This document shows positions 55,301-64,000 of a stretch of 64,000 bases of DNA, piece by piece (the first letter of the stretch is position 1; each line of letters begins with the position of its first letter). Made by a program: the position numbers and the translations under genes. Source of the DNA: Scolanthus callimorphus. Taxonomy: Eukaryota > Cnidaria > Anthozoa > Actiniaria > Edwardsiidae. A model generated the notes under the pieces. It saw only the letters and a list, made by a program, of their open reading frames with translations. It was not told where the DNA came from and made no database searches. The DNA lies in assembly GCA_033964015.1 (NCBI GenBank), contig CM066914.1:13879831-13943830 (forward strand), in the 5' to 3' direction.

Positions 55301-58300
55301 AGTTGGACACCTGAATTACAACGCGCTCTAAATTACGATAGAAAAGGGGCTGTTCAGTATGACAACGGTAAGTTGGCAATGTAAACACTGTTAAACGTTA
55401 CAACGCGCTCTGAATGACGATATGACAACGGTCCTTGTAATGGTTTTAATGCATGATGTTTATCAACATTTTGACTTTGACTTTTCGAAATGCACGCAAT
55501 TTTGCCACTAAGGAATACAACAGGGTTCTAACTGTACTGTACCGGTAACTATTTATTAATGTTGTTTATTGTTTTGAAGTTTGTTTGTTAATTTTGTTGC
55601 AAGGCGTGTTTTGGATGGCGTGGGAAACTCTTATTCACTTTTTTGACGTAATCTACATGAACTGGAACCCCAAGCTCTTCACGTACCGGTTCACGTTTCA
55701 CTCGTAAGTATAATCAGACACGTTACTTTTACCACAAAACGATTATTTGAGTAGTGGTTAGTATGGCTTAGTAGTGCACTCCGTGGTTTTTGGGAAAACG
55801 GCTTGCGTCCCAAGCCTCACGAAAAATTACCACGCCCAAAGAGCGAGCGCGTTTTTCCCGATGGAACAATGAGTGGAGGATCATCTTTCCTTCCCACAAT
55901 CCTTAGCATGCCTTTTCCTTCGTGCACTGCTTTGCGCGCCCTTTCTTCCCTTCCCACGATCCTTTGCTTGCCGTTCTTTCTTCCCGCAATCCTTTGCGCG
56001 CCCTTTCTACCCTCCCCACGATCCTTTGCTTGCAGTTTCTTCTTCCCGCAATCCTTTGCGCGCCCTTTCTACCCTCCCCACGATCCTTTGCTTGCAGTTC
56101 CTTCTTCCCGCAATCCTTTGCGCGCCCTTTCTTCCCTTCCCACAATCCTTTGCTTACCGTTACTTCTTCCCGCAATCCTTTGCGTACCCTCTCTTCGCTC
56201 CAAACATTCGCATGCTTTTCCTTCCTCCCACATTCCATTGCACACCCTTTCTTCTCTTCCCTCGTTCCTCTGTGCGTTCTTTTCCTTATTTGCAATTCTT
56301 TGCGTGACCTTTCTATCTTACTCACAATACACTGTTTGAATCTGTATGTTGTAGTCTGGCTGGATACGAGCGCGTGTTTCAAAAGTGTCCCTTTCCTGAT
56401 GGAATGCATTACACATGCCCCGCGCTGCGATCTTGAAGTCTTCAATTTTTGCACCAAATAGGCCTTTATCACGCAATATTGATTAATAATATATAATAGT
56501 TATCAGAAAACAGAATCCAGTTTTCAATTCTACACATCCGTATTACTAAAACTGCAAAGTTTTAAAAGAATTACTTGAAAACTGGTTGAGATATGAATTT
56601 TCAAAACTTCGTATTCTGGCTTACTTTTTACAAAGAAATGTATGGGCAAATATGTCAAGTCGAGGCCCGTCCAGCCTCGTTTCGATGTATTTCCCATACA
56701 TTTCTTTGTAAAAAATAAGCCAGAATACGAAGTTTTGAAAATTCATATCTCAGCCAGTATTCAAGCAATCATCACCAAACTTGGTGATTTTACTAATACG
56801 GATGTGTAGAATTGAAAACTGCGATCCACTTTCTGATAACTATTATATATTATCAAGAGAAAATGATATATTATATCATTTTCTCTTGATATTATTAATC
56901 AATATTGCGTGATAAAGGCCTATTGTTTAAGCAGCTCATTTTCTCATCTCACTAGCTACTAATAAATTTTAAGGTAAAATATGATGGCATGTGCTTTTAT
57001 TTTCTAGGACTTGGTCAGCAAAAGAAGGCCCCGTGAAAGACGCTTATAATGTTGGTAAGTTAGTTATAACTGGCACGATCGCTTTTTCTGGACTCACGGA
57101 TAGTCGTAGCAAACAGCGAATCAATTACCCATTTCCGAACTACGCTACAAAGACTCAGTTAAAATCTGGTTGAAGTATTTTATAGAAATGGCAAAACGAC
57201 ATAATTGTTTTTTTTTTTTTTGTTAAAATCGCGAAATATATCAGGATAAGTTGTGTTCCATTGCCTAGGTGACAACCCTCAGTACCGACTGGAGGTAAAC
57301 AGCGAAGGGAAAACCGCCACGGCCTGGATCCTACTCACAAGACATATCACCAGAAAGGTAACACAGACTTGGCAAACAAGAGTTCATGCTCGACGTTCCC
57401 GCTCCTCGCGGGCGCTTCCCGAAAGTTTTTTTTTTTTCTAGTTCGAATTTTCGCGGCCAAGAAAAAATAGCGCTGGATCCATGAGCACGACGAGAATTCT
57501 GTGCAGTGCAAAATAGTTACTATTTCAATCCGTAGCTTAGCAAAATAATTACGTTTCGGGCTTCCTGTGTCGCCGCGCGCGCCAAAATGGCGGGAATCTA
57601 GTTACGTTGCGGGCTTCCTGTGTCGCCGCGCGCGCCAAAATGGCGGCAATCTAGATGTGAAAACTTTAGTCAAGCAGAAACGTTCATCACCTCCATTGAG
57701 TTTGATACAGCGAATCCTGAGGCACACCACATAGGCACCAGTTGCACCAGTCTTTAATAATAGATTTAGGCACTGCCTAAAAGTGGAGCTCCCATTAATT
57801 GTACATAATATGATAAGGGCTTTTAAATGCATTCTGAAGTGATCTTTTGGCGTTCAAGAGCTTTCCATAGTACTGATTGTATGTGTTCCCTAGGATGACT
57901 TTGCGGAAAACAAGGAATTCATCACGGTGCATGTCTACAAAACCGAGGGAAAGCGGGTCTTCTACCCAGGTATGGCATGGTTTGTACCTTGGTAATTAAC
58001 ATTTGACCTTGGGTCTTTACAAACTATCCTAAGGTTCCAATTGGACATTTTCGCACGACACCTGCAATAAAATTCTTGAGAACTTCGGTCTTACTGCGCA
58101 AACAAGGATCAAGATGGAAATCTATTTCTTTGATCGTTCTTATCGCTGAACCCTACGGACATATTGCCGGAACTACGGAACTACTGCCTACAGTAGGCTA
58201 TTCCCACTGGGGACCAGCAGTACGTATATAAGATATCAACTCATTAACATACTCAGTTGGTTGAGAACGAACGCCCGTCTTAGACGTTCCTCCAGTTCGA

Positions 58301-61300
58301 CTCAAGTCTGCACTCTACTCTTCACAAGACTTCGCAACCTACTTCTACAATTAAAATTTACTTGTTCTCGTCGTCTCCTCTCCTCTCTTCCCGCTATCAA
58401 CACTCAAGTTATTTATTTTCTATTGGCGTCGTCTGCACTTCAGCTTCAACTTGGTGTTCGAACGTGTTCCTGTCGCAATCTCCGTTCAAGCCTGACTCGC
58501 CACCCTTTCTGAAGCGTCCACGAAGGAACACCATTGCCTGCTGTCTCTTCAATTCTACTTCCCCATCCGTCTCAAGTCCATCCATCTCAAGATAAACCTT
58601 GGGTATATCCGACAGATTCGGTATTTAATTTCGTTGTTGGCGTTTCATTTTTGCATTCTTAATGTATTGTTTGCTTTGGTTTCCAGCTTGGAAGTTCTGA
58701 TTCCTTTAACTCCCGGCAACCGACCTAGAAAGCCCGGACACATATTCTCCCTATATTCAAAGATGTACTGTGAGTATTCGGTTGCCCTGAATTATTTTCC
58801 CACGTTGCTTTCTCGTCGGTTCAGGTATTTTTCTTAGCATGTGCTCGGCTCAGCGTTTTAAAGAAGTTTGACAACAGAGTTGTTCTGCAAAGCGAAAAGT
58901 CGCTGAAATTTTAGTGTATTTCAAGGATTATATTGTTCAATTAAGTTTGGCTGCAGAGTTGTTCTGCCCAGCGAAAAGTCGCTCAAAAATTCTAGTGTAC
59001 TTTAAGATGATAATATGTTATTCAGTTGAGTTTGGCTACAGAGTTGTTCTGCCCAGCGAAACGTCGCTCAAATTCTAGTGTGAGTTTGGCTACAGAGTTG
59101 TTCTGCCCAGCGAAAAGTCGCTCAAAATCTAGTGTACTTTAAGATAATATGTTGTTCAGCCGGGTTTGGCTACAGAGTTGTTCTGCCCAGCGAAACGTCG
59201 CTCAAGTTCTAGTGTGAGTTTGGCTACAGAGTTGTTCTGCCCAGCGAAAAGTCGCTCAAATTCTAGTGTATTTTTAAGATTATGATATACCAGCGTGACG
59301 AAAGTAATGCGGTAATGTGAAAGTAAATGCTATGACAATCTGCCATAATAAAGGTCTTTTTTATGATTCTGCATCTTGAAGGCTGGTTTCAGTGAATGTC
59401 TTTGTTTTCTAACAGAAATAGCTGATAGATTTCAATGAACGTTTTATCGAAGTACAACATTATTATTGGCACATAGTATTTTAGGTGACAGGTGGAGTTA
59501 ACACCTGCGCTAACCTCTTAGGAAACAGCTCGATCCGAGCGGATTATGTAATCAACACCGGGGAAACATTGTACGCTAAATTTTGACTTTTAGCGTGGTA
59601 TACTTATTACTTAACCTTATGGCGAAGGTCCTCAAATTTTGGTTGTACTAATTTCTGGATAACCCTTCCTAAATTTTGGGAGGACACCAGGCCCTGCCTC
59701 CCGGAAGGAGGTACAAATAATTGTACTAAAGTAATAAAGTAATAAAGTGTACTGCTTGGTAGTGTGTGCCACTCTTTAGGGTGAAAGTAAATGCTATGAC
59801 AATCTGCCATAATAAGGTCGTTTTTTTTATAGTTCTTTAAAACTGCATCTTGAAGACTGGTTTCAGTAAATGTGTTTGTTTTCCAACAGAAATAACTTGT
59901 CGATTTCAATTGAATTTTTATCGATGTGCAACATTATTGGCACAAAATATTTTAGGTGACAGGTGGGGTTAACACCTGTTCTAACCTCCTAGGAAACAGC
60001 TCGATCCGAGCGGATCATGCAATCAACACCGTGAGAACATTGTACGTAATTTTTATTTTTATTTTTCATTTATTTTTACTATTTTATTTATTTATTTTTA
60101 TTTTATTTTATTTTATTTTTATTTTTATTTATTTTTTGTATTTTTTTTTGTATTTTTTTGTTTTTTACCTTTAGATTGGTTTATTTATTACTAAACCTCA
60201 TACGGCAAAAGTCATGCGCGATAATTTCTGGATAACCCTTCTGAGTTTTGGGAGGAAACCAGGCCTTGCCTCCCGCAAGAGAGGTGGAGAGGTGCAAATA
60301 ATTGTGCTGAAGTAGTAAAGTGTACTGCCTGGGAGTGTGTGTTGTCCCTTAGGATGGGGCTATACTACCCTTTTGGTGAAGTTTGTCCAGTTGTTTGCAA
60401 TGCAACTAAAATCTTGTATTATATATCATATCGAGTTGTCTTTGTCACTCATGTCGAATTGTTAGCTCTATCGGGATTGACCCACTTTCGTTTACAGAAT
60501 TCGCTAGACGAACAAAGTTAACGTATGAATTAGACTCTCTCATGATATGTAACTCTCTGCCCAACACTCCTGGAGGGATCTTCTTCGGTCCTATGGACAT
60601 TTTGTCCAGTGCTCTGTCCTCGGACGGGGCATTTCTGGGTTTGTTGGGTTTGGGGTTGTACCCTTGAGCTTACATCATAACCTCTTGTGTCAATAGACTG
60701 CTTGAATATGTGTATATGGGCAGGGGTGCAGCCCCGGACCCAGCAACCCTTAAGCATTTTCGCCTGTAAATTGTTACACTATACATCCCTACTCATTGAC
60801 TAGTTGTAAAAGGTCATCATATTTTCTGAGATTCTGAGTTTTGGGAGGAAACCAGTGCCACTAAAATCTTGTATTATATATCATATCGAGTTGTCTTTGT
60901 TACGCATGCCGATTTGTGAAGTGTTAGTTCTATCAGGATTATCCCACCTTTGTTTACACAATTCACTAGAGGAACAAAGTTAACGTATGTATTAGACTCT
61001 TTCATGATATGTAACTCTCTGCCCAACACTCCTGGAGGGATCTTCTTCGGTCCTATGGACATTTTGTCCAGTGCTCTGTCCTCGGACGGGGCATTTCTGG
61101 GTTTGTTGGGTTTGGGGTTGTACCCTTGAGCTTACATCATAACCTCTTATGTCAATAAACTGCTTGAATATGTGTATATGGGCAGGGGTGCAGCCCCGGA
61201 CCCAGCAACCCTTAAGCATTTTCGCCTGTAAATTGTTACACTATACATCCCTACTCATTGACTAGTGTACAAAGTCATCATATTTTCTAAGATTCTGAGT

Positions 61301-63059
61301 TTTGGGAGGAGACCAGGCCCTGCATCGGGGATGCATGTGTTATGTCTTCAGGGTTGGGCTCTGTAGGGCACTATGACTGTCAGAATTAGGTCTCATATGT
61401 ATATAAATCAGGGCTTTACTGGTTTGAAAATAAGAAATAATTCTTGACCTAGGACCGGTGCAACACATCTTTCTGAGTTATGGGATCCTTGAGTTTTGGG
61501 ATATTTCTGAGTTATGGGATATTGTGGAAGCCAGTAGAAGTTATAGAGAGGCTCAAGATAGTAAGAGGGGCTCAAACCTGCACACACCTAAGTGGCAGAT
61601 AAGCGGAGCCAGGCCTTTTCTCCCATATCTTATATAGAGTACAATGGGACCCAGTGAGAATATATTACTATTCCCACTGGGGACCAGCAGTACGTATATA
61701 AGATATCAACTCATTAACATACTCAGTTGGTTGAGAACGAACGCCCGGAATGACGTCTATGGGAGACGTCATATTAGTGGTGGCCTGTGGTCTCATTGTG
61801 CTCTCCCTTAGACCTGGTGGTGCCTCTTGGCTTTCTTTCCCCCACCCTCCCTCCCCCTTTTTCATAACCTATATAGTACAATCTTATAATGTATTGGTGG
61901 TGGCCGTTGCTCTCATCGTGCTCACCCTTAGATCTGGTGGTTAGTCATTACAAACCATTGCCATCTTTGGCTCCGCCAGGCCTTTTCTCCCATATCTTAT
62001 ATAGAGTACAATGGGACCCAGTGAGAATATATTACTATTTCAAGTAGTCTGGCATCCTTTAGGATTGACAATCCGTTCTGGGGATCCTCAGCCGCAGTTC
62101 TAAGGCCTACGGCAAACGTCGTACCAGAGTCGCGCCGTTCCATTCCAAAACAATAGAAAGTTTTCTATTAGAAAGTCTAATGAAGCGGCATCCTTTGAAA
62201 AAGGAAAAGTTCGAAAGACGATATTCGACGTTTGCGCTTGTTCTACGTCCACTAGTCTCCACTCAACCGTTTAATTGGCTAAAACGACTAGTATCATTGT
62301 TTTCATAGTAAGTCCAGCTTGTGTGCCTGATGACAGGTCCGGCGTATATTTTCGCTTCCCGATTAAACAGAGAAATGGAAGAAGAACAAATCCACAAAGA
62401 TTAAGAGTTGTACAGACGTTACCGACTTTTACTTCCATTCTTCAGGGTAGTTAAAGTCCAATGAACCGGTTTTGTGTTTGTTTTTCATCCTATTCCTTAT
62501 TTTTACTTCCAGATAATCCGTATCTCGAAGGTACTAAGATCAACAGCCCGTTCTACCTGGCCAAGCTGAACATTCCAGCAGGGAAAAGCCGCTTTACTCT
62601 GATTATCTCACAGTACGAGAAGTCGACAACTATTCACTACACGTTAAAAGTAAGTCTTAAAGCTAATCGAAAAAGCTTTGAGGCTGAAACACTTCTCTGT
62701 TGTAAATGTTGAAACATTTTAGACAGATGTAACTCCGTTACGGGGACCCTTTGTTAACAACAACGCAATGTAAAGGTCATAGCTTCAGTGCATCTAGTTC
62801 TCAGGCCTCGTGTTTCTGATTCTTGGTAATTTGATGTTCAACTATTTTTAAGTATGATATAAATATAGAACTTGAAGTGAAGAACTTTAGCTTGAAAGAG
62901 CACAAGAAACCTACCCAGTCTAAAATGAGCAGAAACCAGTGGCCCATTGATACATAAGGGTAATCTATTTGTTTAAGTTGTCTCTCTTATTTCCAGGTAT
63001 TTTCATCAGCTGAGTTCAAGCTCTCGCCAGTCGTCGATCCATACAAACACGAAAAGAAG
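43375..63059 (+). CDS. CAPN7: Calpain-7, 22 exons in window, 3' end beyond exon 22
   Basis: Exons: 43375-43585, 43680-43720, 44622-44738, 45030-45100, 45205-45408, 45758-45844, 46292-46354, 46619-46682, 46994-47079, 48035-48128, 48440-48550, 53667-53702, 54120-54237, 54500-54609, 55079-55129, 55274-55367, 55604-55703, 57008-57054, 57269-57357, 57894-57969, 62513-62649 and 62997-63059. They give 690 residues in one unbroken frame. Calpain-7 is a cysteine protease recruited by ESCRT-III through two N-terminal MIT domains (about 1-70 and 85-145). The protease core has Cys292 (IVSDCSF), His460 ([10 protein letters not shown]) and Asn480 (LKNPWSH). C2-like domains follow ([36 protein letters not shown]). 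About 120 C-terminal residues are missing. Intron 1 has a GC donor (AG|GCAAGT). Introns 11 and 20 are swollen by repeats. The protease appears intact. Confidence 0.95.
43820..44021. repeat. Foldback element in CAPN7 intron 2
   Basis: GCCTAGTACATACACCGCTC...CATGAGCCG and the inverse CGGCTCATG...TACTAGGC. Arms about 33 bp, loop about 135 bp. Confidence 0.8.
44296..44320. repeat. Poly-G tract, 25 nt
   Basis: 25 G directly after eight or more T, followed by AATAAAAACC. Confidence 0.95.
48577..48958. mobile_element. tRNA-derived SINE-like repeat (copy 2)
   Basis: Begins 27 bp after CAPN7 exon 11. Its head is TGGTTAGTGCAGCGCAGTAG, and the tail matches the 37491 copy over about 270 bp. It lacks the interruption found there. 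Confidence 0.65.
49038..51176. mobile_element. Harbinger-like MITE split by a LINE
   Basis: The left end GGGGCCGACCATTTAACTTT (from 49041) and the right end GTTAAATGGTCGGCCCC (ending 51173) are inverses, each followed inward by a G or C run. TTA flanks both sides (49038-49040 and 51174-51176), the 3-bp target type of PIF/Harbinger elements. The 2-kb interior is a LINE on the minus strand. Confidence 0.75.
49079..51130 (-). mobile_element. 5'-truncated CR1/L2-like LINE
   Basis: The reverse transcriptase reads from about 51115 downward: [20 protein letters not shown], then [49 protein letters not shown] and [12 protein letters not shown] second frame (50233-49424) continues with [12 protein letters not shown] and the family's C-terminal block ([20 protein letters not shown], then AMWNSLP). 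The two frames overlap out of phase at about 50230, so one frameshift is present. After [20 protein letters not shown] the expected QGSVLGPLLF region is missing. No endonuclease domain remains. The 3' end is (TAA)n on the plus strand. It is dead. Confidence 0.9.
51999..52501. mobile_element. 500-bp insertion revealed by comparing duplicates
   Basis: The duplicate reads GGTCCTATTAAAGAG continuously. Here it is interrupted between GGTCC and ATTAAAGAG. The insert begins near ATAGATTTAGGCACTGCCTA and ends GGGCCGCTAAGGAGCTCCGC. A fragment with TAGATTTAGGCACTGCCTAA recurs at about 57759. It contains a repeated CCCAAGTTTGGTTGTCT(A)AG motif. Confidence 0.65.
52590..53300. mobile_element. hAT-type element with internal minisatellite
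   Basis: Termini TAGACTGCTT (52598) and AAGCAGTCTA (ending 53292) are inverse and are flanked by exact 8-bp repeats TCTAATAG (52590-52597, 53293-53300), the hAT target signature. The interior is about eleven tandem units of 42-46 bp (TTAGGACTTTCTCTCTATTT, then ACGGCAGCGCTGTTTCTCTC). The unit contains the inverse of the left subterminal CCGTAAATCGAGAGAAAGTCC-type stretch. Confidence 0.88.
55880..56335. repeat. 62-bp minisatellite in CAPN7 intron 17
   Basis: The CCCGCAATCCTTTGCGCGCC landmark recurs exactly 62 bp apart (C before GC at 55985, 56047, 56109, 56171). Each unit is two diverged 31-bp halves. Because 62 is not a multiple of 3 and the unit lacks stops, several frames on both strands stay open for 140-190 codons; these are not genes. 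Confidence 0.88.
56466..56927. repeat. Long foldback element in CAPN7 intron 17
   Basis: ATAGGCCTTTATCACGCAAT begins the left arm, and the inverse, ending AAAGGCCTAT, closes the right. Arms of about 190 bp meet near GTCGAGGCCCGTCCAGCCTC. The right arm has a small extra palindrome (TATCATTTTCTCTTGATA). Confidence 0.88.
57549..57655. repeat. 53-bp tandem duplication with ETS, E2F and YY1-like motifs
   Basis: Two units in a row, each with CTTCCTGTG (ETS-like), CGCGCCAAAA (inverse of the E2F site TTTTGGCGCG) and AAAATGGCGG (YY1-like). It lies in CAPN7 intron 19. Confidence 0.75.
57975..58268. other. CAPN7 intron 20 start with TATA-like repeat
   Basis: TTCCCACTGGGGACCAGCAG, GTATATAAGATATCAACTC and GAGAACGAACGCCCG at 58200-58268 recur almost unchanged at 61672-61747. 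This could be an LTR or promoter-like repeat end. Confidence 0.5.
58855..59275. repeat. Tandem repeat around AGAGTTGTTCTGCCCAGCGA
   Basis: Six units carry ACAGAGTTGTTCTGCCCAGC and AGTCGCTCAAA...TCTAGTGT, with alternating short and long spacers. Confidence 0.85.
59310..60355. repeat. Tandem duplication, 2 x about 480 bp
   Basis: GTGAAAGTAAATGCTATGAC, GGTGACAGGTGG(A/G)GTTAACA, CAGCTCGATCCGAGCGGAT and ATAATTGT(A/G)CT recur in order. The second copy has an ATTTT-rich expansion at 60050-60170. Confidence 0.85.
60395..61300. repeat. Tandem duplication, 2 x about 462 bp
   Basis: The two copies (from about 60400 and 60862) are nearly identical, including CTCCTGGAGGGATCTTCTTC and GGGCAGGGGTGCAGCCCCGG. 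The minus strand holds the same 75-codon open frame in each, without recognisable homology. Confidence 0.85.
61610..62050. repeat. Repeat fragments in CAPN7 intron 20
   Basis: AGGCCTTTTCTCCCATATCT with TATATAGAGTACAATGGGAC occurs at about 61611 and 61978. The first copy runs into the TATA-like repeat shared with 58200. From 62050 to 62512 I see nothing to assign. Confidence 0.7.
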
Positions 63060-64000
63060 GTCAATTTCCATGTTTATTTACTCTTAATGTTTTTATTACT
63101 TTGCGGTCCACTGAGGGGGTCTTTGAGGTGCTGTACACTGCGACACCGCCCCAGGATTCCGGCCGGTAATGGAGCATTACAGCAACGTACTAAAGCTTAT
63201 GATTGGCATACACCGCAACACCGCCGTCAAAAAAGTGTTTTGACTTCATACCACGTGATGTATCCTAGGCAATTTCGTCCCAAGATGGTTTTTGATTAGA
63301 TATACTTGTCTATCCTGTCGCGCGTGATGGTGCTAACAATGGAGCGAGGTGCTAAGTACTATTTACAATATGAGCGGCCGATTTGTATGGGATTTACAAT
63401 TTCGAGGCCGAAGGCCGAGAAATTGTAAATTCCATACAAATCGGACGCGAATATTGTAAATGACTTATGATATGTCAAGACAACAACTCTTTGTTGAAAA
63501 TTCTTTGTTTGTATTCTTTTGTTGAAAACAATTTGAAGTACTATTGAAAATCCAAGGCAGCATGAATTCAATTCAGTTGAAAAGGTTTTTAGGATTCTTT
63601 TGTTTTATTCATGACAATGAATAGGCCTTTTGTTGTAAATGATGTAATACACAAAATAATGAACTGGCTTTTGTTATCAACTTTAGCCGAAAGTTGTGCA
63701 ATGAAATTTATTCAGTCGATGGGCTCCTGGTCGATGCTAAGTACTGTAAAAAAATGCAGCGTAGCGCTTTTGGTACGCCAAACTCGTCACAAGTCGCTTG
63801 CTCTGCTCTTCAAAATCGTGTGTCGGGATGGGACTTTCCGAAAGTCTAAAACACGGCAGGACAGCAGTTGGAGGCATTCGTACCGATACGAGAACAGGAG
63901 ATGTTAACTATATGGTCGAGCTTTTTGAGACAACAATCGAGCAAAAAAAAGGTTAGTTTTATCCTGAATATAGCGACTTTGCTTTATCAGACTTGTTGTT
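63060..64000. other. CAPN7 intron 22, incomplete
   Basis: CACCGCCCC and CACCGCCGT motifs lie at 63145 and 63225. At 63361-63461 is a palindrome with arms ATTTACAATA...CCGATTTGTATGG. The next calpain-7 exon was not found before the window ends. Confidence 0.6.
63361..63461. repeat. Palindromic element, 101 bp
   Basis: GATTTGTATGGGATTTACAA and TTGTAAATTCCATACAAATC are inverses around a GAGGCCGAAGGCCGA tip. The outer ends TTTACAATA and TATTGTAAA also pair. Confidence 0.8.

Noticed and set aside
55803..56472. Long open frames of 144-189 codons on both strands
   Set aside because: They are a by-product of the stop-free 62-bp tandem repeat; composition is low-complexity and all frames look alike.
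60530..61219. Two identical 75-codon minus-strand frames
   Set aside because: They are the same frame in a tandem duplication, without recognisable domains or splice context.
58199..62045. Intact LTR retrotransposon
   Set aside because: The repeated 70-bp ends are too short to be full LTRs, and no gag, protease, reverse transcriptase or integrase frame lies between them.
1..64000. CRISPR arrays, operons, prokaryotic systems
   Set aside because: The tandem arrays lack uniform spacers and all genes are split by spliceosomal introns.

Overview
This is a stretch of intron-rich animal nuclear DNA: multi-exon genes with GT-AG introns, no operons, and abundant short inverted-repeat transposons. 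The most likely source is an anthozoan cnidarian (stony coral or sea anemone). That is inference, from the look of the proteins and the very high density of foldback elements; no species can be named from sequence alone.

Six genes can be read exon by exon. (1) 3849-5809 (+): 3' part of a TMEM98 homologue. (2) 11019-14814 (+): a complete four-exon cytochrome b561 of 246 residues. (3) 17324-21041 (-): an eight-exon aldo-keto reductase with all four catalytic residues and one single-base frameshift. (4) 21207-28971 (+): head-to-head with gene 3, a chromatin reader joining a CW zinc finger, a PWWP domain and an ARID DNA-binding domain, also with one single-base frameshift in an A run. (5) 32234-40580 (-): a divergent E2F transcription factor whose third coding exon is reached through a U12-type AT-AC intron. 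(6) 43375 to beyond 63059 (+): calpain-7, 22 exons in the window, with two MIT domains and catalytic Cys292, His460 and Asn480. A small two-exon gene of unknown function lies at 9207-9674 (-).

Gene order is TMEM98 >, CYB561 >, < AKR, CW-PWWP-ARID >, < E2F, CAPN7 >. AKR and the CW-PWWP-ARID gene share about 165 bp between start regions; E2F and CAPN7 are also divergent, about 2.8 kb apart. The genes are not a pathway; they look like ordinary housekeeping and regulatory loci.

Much of the remaining sequence is repeats. They include at least fifteen foldback or TIR elements, a hAT-type element with an intact 8-bp target duplication, a Harbinger-like element split by a CR1/L2-like LINE, a tRNA-derived SINE-like pair, several minisatellites, and several families built from degenerate repeats of a short G-rich phrase. 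The 1.7 kb between E2F and CAPN7 is a decayed copy of a CAPN7 intron segment that still carries two recognisable CAPN7 exons.

The main leads are the CW-PWWP-ARID architecture, the CAPN7 exon duplication, the U12 intron in E2F, and the hAT element that has expanded its own subterminal sequence into a minisatellite.
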